The notes under the pieces were generated by a model. That model was not told the DNA's origin, did no database searches, and saw only the letters and a program-made list of their open reading frames with translations. A stretch of DNA of 64,000 bases from Saliterribacillus persicus (GTDB lineage: Bacteria > Bacillota > Bacilli > Bacillales > Amphibacillaceae), in assembly GCF_003337485.1 (NCBI RefSeq), contig NZ_QPJJ01000007.1:161183-225182 (forward strand), read 5' to 3'. The number at the start of each line of letters is the position of its first letter. Position 1 is the stretch's first letter. A program made the position numbers and the translations under genes. Shown here one piece after another: positions 1 through 8,550 of this stretch.

Positions 1-142
1 ACGAAGTCATGAAACATCAAAGTTTTTTAAAATGAATGGAATTGAAAACGTGAAGAATTATGATGGTGGTATGCTCGCTTGGGATGAAACCGTAAATGAA
101 GGTGAAGAAAACATTATTAAAAATGTAAAGGATATTTACTAA
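1..142 (+). CDS. Rhodanese-like sulfurtransferase, C-terminal fragment
   Basis: An open frame enters from the left edge (first full codon at base 2) and ends at TAA 140-142. The 46 visible residues end a rhodanese domain: the run R-S-H-E-T-S-K-F-F is the helix after the active-site loop, and NVKNYDGGMLAWDE matches the usual NV-x-GGM-x-AW end. The catalytic cysteine would lie upstream, outside the window. It sits 14 bases before a TusA-like gene and a YeeE/YedE transporter, so a role in carrying sulfane sulfur is likely. The full domain architecture cannot be seen. Confidence 0.75.
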   Translation, partial: RSHETSKFFKMNGIENVKNYDGGMLAWDETVNEGEENIIKNVKDIY

Positions 143-156
143 GGGAGGATTTTAAA

Positions 157-417
157 ATGGCACTAAGTAATGAAGAGCTTGCAACATTAGAAGCAGATCA
201 CACAGTTGATGGTATCGGTGAAGTTTGCCCCCACACTTTAAATATCGCATTAAAAGCATTAAAGAAAGCAAAGCCAGGTGAAATTGTGGTGGAAATAACC
301 GACCATTCGATCGCTACGAAAACCATTCCTGCTGCTGTTAAGATGAATAAAATCGCAGAAGTATTAGGCATTGTTTCGGAAAAAGGAGAATACAAAATAT
401 TCTTGAAGAAGCTATAA
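157..417 (+). CDS. TusA/YedF-like sulfur carrier protein
   Basis: This 86-residue protein belongs to the TusA (SirA) family of small sulfur-relay proteins, which hold a persulfide on a conserved cysteine. The motif GEVCPHTLNIALKALKK places the cysteine at about residue 24, followed by the family helix. The usual CPxP is CPHT here, so the second proline is missing. About 10 residues precede the core. The start is fixed by an AGGGAGG site just upstream. It lies between a rhodanese end and a YeeE/YedE transporter, a pairing that recurs in Bacillaceae and points to handling of imported sulfane sulfur or thiosulfate. The exact donor and acceptor are unknown. Confidence 0.85.
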   Translation: MALSNEELATLEADHTVDGIGEVCPHTLNIALKALKKAKPGEIVVEITDHSIATKTIPAAVKMNKIAEVLGIVSEKGEYKIFLKKL

Positions 418-436
418 ATAGAGAGGAATAGATACC

Positions 437-1564
437 ATGTTTTTTATCTTGGATATGTTTATTTTGGCCGGTATATTCGGCTTTCTTTATGGCTTCCTGT
501 TGCAAAAAGCAGACTTTTGTTTCACTGCCTCTTTGCGTGACTGGATAAGTGTCCGAGATAGTCGAATTGGTAAGGGAGTTCTTGTATTAATTGCTACTGC
601 CATGATTGGCTGGGGAATTGTATTAACACTAGGATTAGCCACTGTCGGTGAAGTTTGGTCAATGCCTATTGGTTTTTCTAATTTAATTGGTGGTGTTTTA
701 TTTGGTATTGGTATGACAATCGCTGGAAGCTGTGCTTCTGGGGCGTTATATCGTGCTGGAATGGGATATATCCAATTTTGGATTGTTATCGCTAGTATGA
801 TGATAGGAAATCTATTGTTTGCACTTGTCTATGATCCGTGGGCTTCAGATTATGTAATGGAACCTCTTCAATTAGCAGAAGGTGGCTTTACATTATTTCA
901 ATTGAATTTGCCGTTTCTATTAATTCCATTGGTTATTGTTGCGCTAATGCTATTCATTGCTTTTAGACAGTTTGGTTGGAGTGGTGTTTGGCAAGGTGCG
1001 AAGGATTCATTACAGGATTTTAAAGGCAATCCCTTTACAAAAAGTCATTGGGATATTCGCTTCGTTGCTGTACTCCTTGGTATTATAGCAACCATTCAAT
1101 TCGTAGTGATGTCTTCCATTAGTATAACTGGCCCTGAAACGCGTATTGCAGGTGTGCTGTTATCCTTTGTATTTGGAGATGATTTTGTTTATCAGAATAC
1201 CTATTTAAATGGAATGTTCGCTGACTTTCCAACTATTGGGTTAGGGCCAGAAGAAACATTAGTCATCTTTATGATTGTTGGAGCGTTTGTATCTGCAATT
1301 CTTAGTAAGAGCTTCAGAATTAGAAAACCTAAACTTGCTAGAATGCCATACGCAGTAGGTGGAGGTTTACTAATGGGGATTTCATCACGAATGGCTCCTG
1401 GTTGTAATATAGCGAACGTTATACCAGGTATAGGTGGTCTTTCCATTAGTAGTCTGATAGTTGTCATAGGAATGGCAGTTGGGGTTTTTATCGCAACAGC
1501 TTATATATTTAAAATGCCACTACTACTTTTTCAAAAGATGGATTTTGACGATAGTGGATCATAA
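437..1564 (+). CDS. YeeE/YedE family sulfur-compound transporter
   Basis: A 375-residue polytopic membrane protein with about nine or ten hydrophobic segments and two pseudo-repeats. The motifs GxxFGxGMTIAGSCASGALYRAG (about residues 90-112) and GGGLLMGISSRMAPGCNIANV (about 313-333) are the cysteine-bearing repeats of the YeeE/YedE (TsuA) family, whose studied members import thiosulfate through conserved cysteines. The N-terminal KADFCF also matches the family. An RBS (GAGAGGAA) precedes the ATG, 19 bases after the TusA-like gene, so the two are cotranscribed. A terminator follows. Thiosulfate is the best guess for the substrate; other sulfur or selenium species are possible. Confidence 0.88.
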   Translation: MFFILDMFILAGIFGFLYGFLLQKADFCFTASLRDWISVRDSRIGKGVLVLIATAMIGWGIVLTLGLATVGEVWSMPIGFSNLIGGVLFGIGMTIAGSCASGALYRAGMGYIQFWIVIASMMIGNLLFALVYDPWASDYVMEPLQLAEGGFTLFQLNLPFLLIPLVIVALMLFIAFRQFGWSGVWQGAKDSLQDFKGNPFTKSHWDIRFVAVLLGIIATIQFVVMSSISITGPETRIAGVLLSFVFGDDFVYQNTYLNGMFADFPTIGLGPEETLVIFMIVGAFVSAILSKSFRIRKPKLARMPYAVGGGLLMGISSRMAPGCNIANVIPGIGGLSISSLIVVIGMAVGVFIATAYIFKMPLLLFQKMDFDDSGS

Positions 1565-1570
1565 CAGGTT

Positions 1571-1612
1571 AAAAATGCTCTGTATCTAGATTGAGATGCA
1601 GAGCATTTTTTA
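1571..1612 (+). terminator. Rho-independent terminator
   Basis: The arms AAAAATGCTCTG and CAGAGCATTTTT pair across a 16-base loop and run into Ts, ending the sulfur operon. The A-rich 5' arm makes it potentially bidirectional. Confidence 0.85.
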
Positions 1613-1858
1613 TATTAAAGGAAAAATGGTATCTTAGCCTTTGATTAAGATAGTAAAAGTTAAAACAACTTTTATGGATTGTAGTTATTGATTAGGATAC
1701 CGATTTATACAGAAACTTTATCCTAGTTCTTTTAACAATTTATTTGCATGAATGCTAGCTCATGATATAATCAATAGCTTAGGATGATTATGACTTTTCA
1801 TATTCAAACGGACGCTAGAAAAGCCTCCGCCTATTGATGAAATTTGGAGGTGTTAAGA

Positions 1859-2068
1859 ATGAATAAACGATGGACGATCGATAAGATTGAAAAATTTGTG
1901 ACGGAAAATTCAGATAGCACATTGCTTACGAAAGAGTACCATGGTTTTTCTCAAAAATTACTTTTTAAATGTTCATGTGGTAATAATTTCGAAAAAACAT
2001 TTACAAAATTCAAAAATAAAAATCAGCGTAAATGTGACGTGTGTCAACCACCAAAAGAATCCAGATAA
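1859..2068 (+). CDS. Small zinc-ribbon/treble-clef-like protein
   Basis: A 69-residue basic protein of no recognised function. The ATG at 1859 is chosen because GGAGG at 1846-1850 lies 8 bases upstream; a TTG at 1844 would overlap that site. The C-terminal half has CSCG (about residues 40-43) and CDVC (about 61-64), spaced like a metal-binding knuckle, in the frame F-K-C-x-C-G-x-x-F-x(17)-C-x-x-C. The N-terminal half starts W-T-I-D-K-I-E-K-F, as in small modules attached to some endonucleases. It stands alone between two transcription units. A nucleic-acid-binding role is inferred from the knuckle and charge only. Confidence 0.6.
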   Translation: MNKRWTIDKIEKFVTENSDSTLLTKEYHGFSQKLLFKCSCGNNFEKTFTKFKNKNQRKCDVCQPPKESR

Positions 2069-2243
2069 TCAAATAGCGAATTTCCGGCATCGATTTCTAT
2101 TAGAATAGAATTCGGTGTTTTTCTATAATTCCCATCCTGTCCTTATTGAGTAAAATACATGCTATAATGTGTAAAAAATGTGGTTTTATTTCATGTGTAA
2201 GCTCGTTAAAATTAACTATAATGAAAATTAGAAGGTGAAAAAG

Positions 2244-3392
2244 ATGGAAAATACGGTTAGAAAATTTTGGCTGAAGTGTTTGTTGCGTATTGCAGATCCC
2301 GTAATCGAAGCACTTGAAAAAGAAGAATTAAAAATATTGATGCCAGTTGAAGCTAACAATAGTGATGATCGAGCAAAATATACCCATTTAGAAGCATTTG
2401 GTCGATTATTGGCAGGGATAGCCCCATGGTTAGAACACAAAAAAACAGATGAAAAGGAAGAAAAGCTTAGGATTACATATGCAACTCGTATTAGAAAATG
2501 TATTGATCATGCTACAAATCCAAGCTCAGCTGATTATATGAATTTTCATGAAGGACATCAACCTATTGTTGATACTGCTTTTTTTGCCCAAGGATTATTG
2601 CGAGCACCAAATGAGCTTTGGGAAAAGTTAGATGATCGAGTAAAAGAGAATGTTGTTACAAGGTTTAAAGCGACTCGATCGAGAAAACCTCATTTTTCCA
2701 ATTGGCTGTTATTTTCGGCTATCATTGAAGGGTTTTTATATAAAATCGGTGAAAAAGATTGGGACGCGATGCGAATAGATTATGCCTTTAATCAATTAGA
2801 GCAGTGGTACTTAGGTGATGGTATATATAGTGATGGTGTGCATTTTCATCATGATTATTATAATAGTTTTGTGATTTTTCCGATGTTAGTAGATTTGCTT
2901 GAGCTAGTTGGTAAGGAGGACGCTAAGTGGATCGAAATGGAAAAAAAGGTTGAGGAAAGAGCAAAGCGATATGCGGCCGTGCAAGAACGTCTGATATCTC
3001 CTGAGGGAACGTACCCTCCAATTGGTCGCTCTTTAGCTTATCGTTTTGGTGCTTTTCACCACTTATCGAATCAAGTCTATTTAGAAAAACTTCCATCAGA
3101 ATTACTTCCAGGACAAGTGAGAAGTGCGTTAAGTGCTGTATTAAAAAGAACGATAGAAATGCCGGGTACTTTTGATGAAAAAGGATGGTTAACGATTGGT
3201 TTTAACGGACATCAACCTTCTATTGGGGAAGGGTACATCTCGACGGGGAGCCTATATTTATGCACCACGTTATTTCTTCCTTTAGGTCTATCTAGTGAGG
3301 CAAAGTTTTGGCAAGAACAAGAACAAGCTTGGACTAGTAAGAAGGCGTGGGCTGGAGAAGAGTTTAATATTGATAGTGCAATGCCTGAATAA
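2244..3392 (+). CDS. DUF2264 family protein
   Basis: A 382-residue soluble protein matching DUF2264. Visible family features are the N-terminal YTHLEAFGRLLAGIAPWLE, a middle region with DGIYSDGVHFHHDYYNSFV, and PPIGRSLAYRFGAFHHLS near residue 260. The pattern of W, H and D residues resembles all-helical toroid enzymes acting on polysaccharides, and some relatives sit in polysaccharide utilisation loci, so a carbohydrate-related role is plausible but unproven. ATG 2244 is preferred over GTG 2235 because the GAAGG site at 2231-2235 would overlap the GTG. It stands alone with its own terminator and has no sugar genes beside it. Confidence 0.8.
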   Translation: MENTVRKFWLKCLLRIADPVIEALEKEELKILMPVEANNSDDRAKYTHLEAFGRLLAGIAPWLEHKKTDEKEEKLRITYATRIRKCIDHATNPSSADYMNFHEGHQPIVDTAFFAQGLLRAPNELWEKLDDRVKENVVTRFKATRSRKPHFSNWLLFSAIIEGFLYKIGEKDWDAMRIDYAFNQLEQWYLGDGIYSDGVHFHHDYYNSFVIFPMLVDLLELVGKEDAKWIEMEKKVEERAKRYAAVQERLISPEGTYPPIGRSLAYRFGAFHHLSNQVYLEKLPSELLPGQVRSALSAVLKRTIEMPGTFDEKGWLTIGFNGHQPSIGEGYISTGSLYLCTTLFLPLGLSSEAKFWQEQEQAWTSKKAWAGEEFNIDSAMPE

Positions 3393-3398
3393 GTATAA

Positions 3399-3440
3399 AA
3401 ACAGCTGACAGTTAAAGTTAATGTCAGCTGTTATTTTTTT
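3399..3440 (+). terminator. Rho-independent terminator
   Basis: AACAGCTGACA pairs with TGTCAGCTGTT at 3422-3432 and runs into a T stretch, ending the DUF2264 gene. Confidence 0.9.
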
Positions 3441-3923
3441 GTCCAAGGAATAAAGTGTTTAATGGATAGCTTCTATTCTATTAGAGGTACTTAAGATATG
3501 TTTGGTAAAGTCTCTGAGTTTTTAATTAATATAAAATAAATTGTTGATCTTGCTAGATACTATCAATTAACTTTCCTTTTCTCTCTTACAAATTTCTTCT
3601 CATAATTTTATTCGCCAATTCCTTCAAACAGTTTTTTAAATCCAATTTATATGTAAAAAAAGAATAAAGAAATACATATTCACTCTTTTTTTTGTCTTTT
3701 AAGCAGAAATGTAAACTTACACCTTTCCACTCCTTATCAATTAAAAAACTATTAAGATAAGGTTTTTGAGCCAAATATAGAGTATTAATTTATTAATTTG
3801 ATGAATTGAATTTAAATTATATGAAGCTATTTTTAAGTATTTGTATAAACTTGGTAAAAAACGGTAATTTAGCATTTTGATATGTTTAAATGTTTTTAGA
3901 AAGTATAAGGAGGGAGCAGATAC
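3441..3923. other. Intergenic region, no gene supported
   Basis: A 480-base AT-rich gap between the DUF2264 terminator and the Ugp operon. Minus-strand frames of about 60 codons cross it, but they are rich in Asn, Lys, Phe and Leu, lack convincing ribosome sites and look like chance. The promoter of the Ugp operon must lie here. I could not single out a convincing -35/-10 pair or a Pho box. Confidence 0.6.
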
Positions 3924-5036
3924 ATGAAGCAAGTAGAATTAATCAATCTATCTAAATCCTATGAAAAACAAACAGAAGTGCTGAATGAAATTAATCTTTC
4001 CATTGATGAAGGTGAATTTTTCGTTCTCGTAGGTCCATCTGGATCTGGTAAAAGTACATTATTACGAATGATCGCTGGACTTGAGGATATCACCTCAGGG
4101 GTATTAAAAATTAATGAGAAGGTGGTCAATCATTTACCTCCAAAAGACAGAGATCTTTCCATGGTTTTTCAAAATTATGCTTTATATCCTCATCTTTCAG
4201 TTGAACAAAATATTCTATTTGGCTTACATGCCAAAAAGGTAGCAAAAAAGGAACAACAAAAACGATTGCATGAAACTGCTGACATGATGGGCCTTGGCTC
4301 CCTTTTAAAAAGAAAACCTAAACAATTATCTGGTGGCCAACGTCAAAGGGTTGCTTTAGCACGATCTGTAGTCAGTGAGTGCCCACTATGTTTGATGGAT
4401 GAGCCTCTATCCAACTTGGATGCTAAATTGCGAGCACACATGCGAATGGAAATTAGACGCCTGCAAAAAAGGCTAGGGTTAACTATGGTATACGTCACGC
4501 ATGACCAGGTAGAAGCGATGACAATGGGTGACAGAATTATGGTACTCAATGAAGGGAAAATTCAGCAAGTTGGAGACCCAATAACGTTATACAATGAACC
4601 AGCTAATTTATTTGTAGCTTCATTCATAGGTTCACCAAAGATGAATATGGGGCAGGCAAAAATAGAAGATCATCATTTAGTGATAGAGAATGAACTTAAG
4701 ATCCCACTAGATTTAACCGAATTATTAAAAATTACGAAAAATAAAGGATTAACAGTAGGTATGAGAGCAGAACACATTTTTAGAGGTGAAGCTGAAGAAA
4801 CAACACATTTACTTGAAGTGGTAAATGTCGAACAGCTTGGGAATGAGACGTTATTGACGTTCGAGATTGGAAAAGAATTATGGACGGCAAAATGGTTAGG
4901 TCAGTGGCAAGTAAGTGTTGGAAATAAAGTACCTGTAAATATATCCATGAAAAACATGAGCTTTTTTGATAGTGAGACGGGTGAATTAATAAAGGCCGCT
5001 TCCACGCCGACTAATCAAGAGGTGGTTGCTATATGA
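3924..5036 (+). CDS. ugpC: UgpC/MsmX-type ABC transporter ATPase
   Basis: A 370-residue ATP-binding subunit of the carbohydrate uptake-1 class. Walker A GPSGSGKST is at about residues 38-46, Q-loop FQNYALYPHL near 82, signature LSGGQRQRV near 135, and Walker B CLMDEPLSNLDAKLR near 155. A C-terminal regulatory domain (about 235-360) is the MalK/UgpC TOBE-type extension. The start follows an AAGGAGGG site. The next gene overlaps it by four bases (ATGA). Binding protein, two permeases and a phosphodiesterase in the same operon point to sn-glycerol 3-phosphate or glycerophosphodiesters. MsmX-like ATPases can serve several importers, so it may not be exclusive. Confidence 0.9.
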   Translation: MKQVELINLSKSYEKQTEVLNEINLSIDEGEFFVLVGPSGSGKSTLLRMIAGLEDITSGVLKINEKVVNHLPPKDRDLSMVFQNYALYPHLSVEQNILFGLHAKKVAKKEQQKRLHETADMMGLGSLLKRKPKQLSGGQRQRVALARSVVSECPLCLMDEPLSNLDAKLRAHMRMEIRRLQKRLGLTMVYVTHDQVEAMTMGDRIMVLNEGKIQQVGDPITLYNEPANLFVASFIGSPKMNMGQAKIEDHHLVIENELKIPLDLTELLKITKNKGLTVGMRAEHIFRGEAEETTHLLEVVNVEQLGNETLLTFEIGKELWTAKWLGQWQVSVGNKVPVNISMKNMSFFDSETGELIKAASTPTNQEVVAI

Positions 5037-5971
5037 GTGAGGTAAGTCTTGAACAAGAATCAGTTACATCGATTGATTTCATTCGAGTGAAGAAGAAACA
5101 ACGTATTTTAAACTTTATCAAAGGTATTATGTTTTTGATGCCGTCCATACTTTTGTTTAGTGTATTTTTGTTTTATCCGATGATTCGTACGATTTATCTA
5201 AGCTTTTTTTTGACTGATAACGGCGGAGTCCCAACTGTTTTTGTTGGGTTTGATAACTTTTCGAGTATTTTTGCTTCACCTATTTTCCAAAAAAGTATTG
5301 TGTCTACTTTTTTATTTGTATTATATACGGTTCCAGGTGCGATCATCATCAGTTTATTTTTGGCAGTGATTGCTAATGAAAAATTAAAAGGTATCGGGAT
5401 TTACCGGACAATTTTTTCTTCTACAATGGGAATTTCAGTAGCTGCCGCTTCTGTTTTTTGGATGTTTTTATTTCATCCAACAATGGGTTGGTTAAATCAA
5501 CTAATTGGCACTATCGGATTGGAACCTATAGGTTGGTTAACAGATCCCAACTGGGCATTATTTTCTGTTTCCCTCTCTACTATCTGGATGAATATTGGTT
5601 TTACCTTTTTAATTCTTTTAGGCGGATTACAATCGATTGATTCTTATCTGTATGAGAGTGCAGACATCGATGGAGCAGGTTACTTTTACAAGCTACGTAG
5701 AATTACACTACCAATGCTGTCCCCAACGTTGTTTTTTGTGATAACCGTTACTTTTATAAACGCTTTTCAAACATTTGGACAGGTTGATATGCTGACTCGT
5801 GGAGGGCCGCAAAATGAAACCAATCTAATTGTATACTCCATTTACCAGGAAGCCTTTATGAATTATCAGTTTGGAACAGCTAGTGCTCAAGCAATTATAC
5901 TGTTCTTGATTATTTTAGTCCTTACTTTCATTCAATTTAAACTAGGCGAGAGGAAGGTGCATTACCAATGA
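5033..5971 (+). CDS. ugpA: UgpA-type ABC permease
   Basis: A 312-residue inner-membrane subunit with six predicted helices, the first near residues 30-52. The EAA loop that docks on the ATPase is ESADIDGAGYFYKLRRITLP at about residues 210-229. It overlaps ugpC by ATGA at 5033 and ugpE by ATGA at 5968, so translation of the three is coupled. Size and sequence fit the first permease of glycerol 3-phosphate importers (MalF-type without the large periplasmic loop). Sugar importers of the same class are close relatives; the GDPD gene downstream is what favours the Ugp assignment. Confidence 0.85.
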   Translation: MSEVSLEQESVTSIDFIRVKKKQRILNFIKGIMFLMPSILLFSVFLFYPMIRTIYLSFFLTDNGGVPTVFVGFDNFSSIFASPIFQKSIVSTFLFVLYTVPGAIIISLFLAVIANEKLKGIGIYRTIFSSTMGISVAAASVFWMFLFHPTMGWLNQLIGTIGLEPIGWLTDPNWALFSVSLSTIWMNIGFTFLILLGGLQSIDSYLYESADIDGAGYFYKLRRITLPMLSPTLFFVITVTFINAFQTFGQVDMLTRGGPQNETNLIVYSIYQEAFMNYQFGTASAQAIILFLIILVLTFIQFKLGERKVHYQ

Positions 5972-6786
5972 GACTATCCCTATCAAAAAAGATTATCTTT
6001 TATATCCTTTTAACTATTTCAGCAGTTCTAATCTTTGCACCTGCCATTATCGCATTTCTGATGAGTTTTATGTCTAGCCAAGACATATTAACAGGTAAAA
6101 TCATACCAACTTCTCTTACCTTAGATAATTATATTCAAGTTTTTGATCGATCACCGTTACTTCATTACTTGATTAATAGTTTTATTGTATCTTTTCTAAT
6201 CATGTTTGGGCAGCTAATTTTAGCTAGTTTAGCAGCCTATGCCTTTGTTTTCTTGAATTTTAAAGGGAGGGACGCGTTATTCTTTGTTTTTATTGCGACG
6301 ATGATGGTTCCTTTTGAAGCATCTATCATTCCAAACTTTCAAACGATTCGTGATTTAGGCTGGATTGATAGCTACCAGGGATTGTCTATTCCATTTTTTG
6401 CAATGGCCTTTGGAACCTTTTTGTTACGACAGAATTTCAAGCAAATTCCAAAAGAATTGAAGGAAGCTAGTGAAATTGCAGGAATTGGAGATTTAAAGTT
6501 TTATTTTACTGTTGTGCTTCCAGTGGCCAAGACCAGCTTAATAACGCTTGGCGTGTATGGTTTTTTATCGGCATGGAACATGTACCTGTGGCCGCTTTTA
6601 GCTACCACAAATGATGAAGTTAGGACGGTTCAAATTGGACTAAGACAACTGCAAACACAAGAACAACTGAACGAATGGGGGATCATAATGGCAGGAGCAA
6701 TCATTGTTGTACTGCCAACGCTAGTATTGTTATTTCTAGGTCAGAAGAAATTACAGCAAGGCCTTGCTGAAGGTGCATTAAAATAA
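5968..6786 (+). CDS. ugpE: UgpE-type ABC permease
   Basis: A 272-residue second permease of the importer with six predicted helices. The EAA loop is ELKEASEIAGIGDLKFYFTV at about residues 163-182, and the C-terminal GQKKLQQGLAEGALK is the typical end of MalG/UgpE subunits. It overlaps ugpA by four bases and is followed after 111 bases by the lipoprotein gene. It should pair with UgpA to form the membrane channel driven by two ATPase subunits. Confidence 0.87.
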   Translation: MRLSLSKKIIFYILLTISAVLIFAPAIIAFLMSFMSSQDILTGKIIPTSLTLDNYIQVFDRSPLLHYLINSFIVSFLIMFGQLILASLAAYAFVFLNFKGRDALFFVFIATMMVPFEASIIPNFQTIRDLGWIDSYQGLSIPFFAMAFGTFLLRQNFKQIPKELKEASEIAGIGDLKFYFTVVLPVAKTSLITLGVYGFLSAWNMYLWPLLATTNDEVRTVQIGLRQLQTQEQLNEWGIIMAGAIIVVLPTLVLLFLGQKKLQQGLAEGALK

Positions 6787-6897
6787 ATAGAGCTTTTGTG
6801 GCCTTTGAATAAATCGGTATATTTATAACTACCTATTCACAATCAGCGCTACTGGACCAATAGTAACTATGTAAAAAATTTGAGGAGTGTGGAATGT

Positions 6898-8289
6898 ATG
6901 AAGAAAACTTTATGGTTGGTATTAATGCTTCTATTTGCGATTGTTTTAACAGCTTGTAACGATGCGGATGCAAATGAAACGGAAGAGACCACTGAAACGG
7001 AAGAAAGCAGCACAAACGAACCAGCAGAGGAAGAAGCAGAGGAAGAAGCCGCTTCAGAATCCACAGAAATTACTTTTTGGCATTCTATGGGTGGAGCTGG
7101 ACAAGAAGCTCTGGAAAAAATTGTAGATAACTATAATACTTCTCAAGATAAAATTCAAGTAAACGCAGAATACCAAGGTACTTATGATGAAGCTTTAACA
7201 AAATTCCATAGTGTAGCTGGAACAGATAGTGCTCCTACTATGATGCAGGTTTTCGAAATTGGGACAATGTCGATGATACATAGTGGCCATATTGAGCCTA
7301 TACAAACATTTATCGACGACGACGGATATGATATGTCAGGTTTAGAAGAGAATATTATTAATTACTACAACATTGATGATCAGTTTTATTCGATGCCTTT
7401 TAATTCTTCTACACCAGTGATGTATTATAATAAAGATGCCTTTGAAGCGGCAGGATTAGATCCTGAAAAGGCACCTGCTACTTATGAGGAAATTGAAGAA
7501 GCAAGTAAAGCAATCGTAGAATCTGATCCAGAAATGAAAGGCTTTGCCCTGCAAGCCTATGGTTGGTTATTTGAACAGTTATTAGCAAATCAGGGAGCAC
7601 ATTTGATGAATAATGATAATGGTCGATCTGAAACTCCGACTGAAATTGGTTTTACAGACGAACAAGGAAAATCCATCTTTAAATGGGTAGATAATATGAT
7701 TAAGGATGACACTTTTGCGAATTATGGTACAAATGGAGATAACATGATTTCTGGCTTCTTAGCAGAAGATGTGGCCATGTTTATGCAATCTTCATCAAGT
7801 AGTAGGGATGTGATTGACAATGCACCATTTGAAGTTGGAGTTGCTTTCATTCCATATCCAGAATCTACTGAGCGCGAGGGTGTAGTTATTGGTGGTGCAA
7901 GTCTATGGATGATGAATGGTGCACCAGAAGAAAAGCAAAAAGCTGCATGGGAATTCATGAAGTATTTACAAACACCTGAAGTTCAAGCAGAATGGCATGT
8001 TGGAACTGGATATTTTGCTATTAACCCTAAAGCGTATGAGGAACAAGTAGTTCAAGATGCTTATGAAAAAATGCCACAATTAAAAGTTACAGTAGAACAA
8101 TTGCAATCTACTAAATCATCAATTGCCACTCAAGGTGCAATTATGGATATGATTCCAGAAGGGCGTCGTATTATAGAGACTGCTTTAGAAACCGTCTATA
8201 ATGGTGGAGACGTAGATGAGTCTTATCAAACTGCAATTGATCAATTAAACGCCTCTATTGAAAAAGCAAATAAAGCCCGCGGAGAATAA
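6898..8289 (+). CDS. ugpB: UgpB-type substrate-binding lipoprotein
   Basis: A 463-residue extracellular binding protein. The signal peptide MKKTLWLVLMLLFAIVLTAC ends in a lipobox (cysteine about residue 20) and is followed by an acidic Glu/Thr/Ser linker to about residue 55. The mature domain starts TEITFWHSMGGAGQEALEKI, and FNSSTPVMYYNKDAFEAAGLDP and GGASLWMM match UgpB, where equivalent aromatic and Gly-Gly-Ala segments contact glycerol 3-phosphate. ATG 6898 is chosen because GAGGAG lies 10 bases upstream; the TTG at 6880 lacks a site and would spoil the signal peptide. Ligand is glycerol 3-phosphate or a glycerophosphodiester by family and context. Confidence 0.88.
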   Translation: MKKTLWLVLMLLFAIVLTACNDADANETEETTETEESSTNEPAEEEAEEEAASESTEITFWHSMGGAGQEALEKIVDNYNTSQDKIQVNAEYQGTYDEALTKFHSVAGTDSAPTMMQVFEIGTMSMIHSGHIEPIQTFIDDDGYDMSGLEENIINYYNIDDQFYSMPFNSSTPVMYYNKDAFEAAGLDPEKAPATYEEIEEASKAIVESDPEMKGFALQAYGWLFEQLLANQGAHLMNNDNGRSETPTEIGFTDEQGKSIFKWVDNMIKDDTFANYGTNGDNMISGFLAEDVAMFMQSSSSSRDVIDNAPFEVGVAFIPYPESTEREGVVIGGASLWMMNGAPEEKQKAAWEFMKYLQTPEVQAEWHVGTGYFAINPKAYEEQVVQDAYEKMPQLKVTVEQLQSTKSSIATQGAIMDMIPEGRRIIETALETVYNGGDVDESYQTAIDQLNASIEKANKARGE

Positions 8290-8386
8290 TAAAACAAGGA
8301 TTAACTTAAATGATCTGTATTAACAGGAAGTGCTGATTTGTGAAGGTAGATAAATGACCGATTTATTCAAAGGCCACGGACACATA

Positions 8387-8428
8387 ACACCATCAGTGGA
8401 TTTTTCGATTCACTGGTGGTATTTTTTA
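8387..8428 (+). terminator. Rho-independent terminator
   Basis: ACCATCAGTG pairs with CACTGGTGGT (one G-U) around a T-rich loop and runs into a T stretch. It may attenuate transcription between ugpB and the phosphodiesterase gene. Confidence 0.85.
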
Positions 8429-8550
8429 CATATTGGTTAAAATTAAATTAATGAGAAATAAACTTAGATGAAAGTATTACATTTTGGGTATTGCCACTAT
8501 GGATGATAAAAAGAATATAACGACTAATAGAACTTGAGGGGATGAAAAAT

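Noticed and set aside
1823..1850. CCTCC facing GGAGG before the small zinc-knuckle gene, as a ribosome-site-masking hairpin
   Set aside because: Only about five to six pairs with an 18-base loop; too weak to claim regulation.
3586..3932. Two minus-strand frames of about 60 codons
   Set aside because: AT-rich low-complexity translations with no convincing start site; one runs into the start of ugpC.
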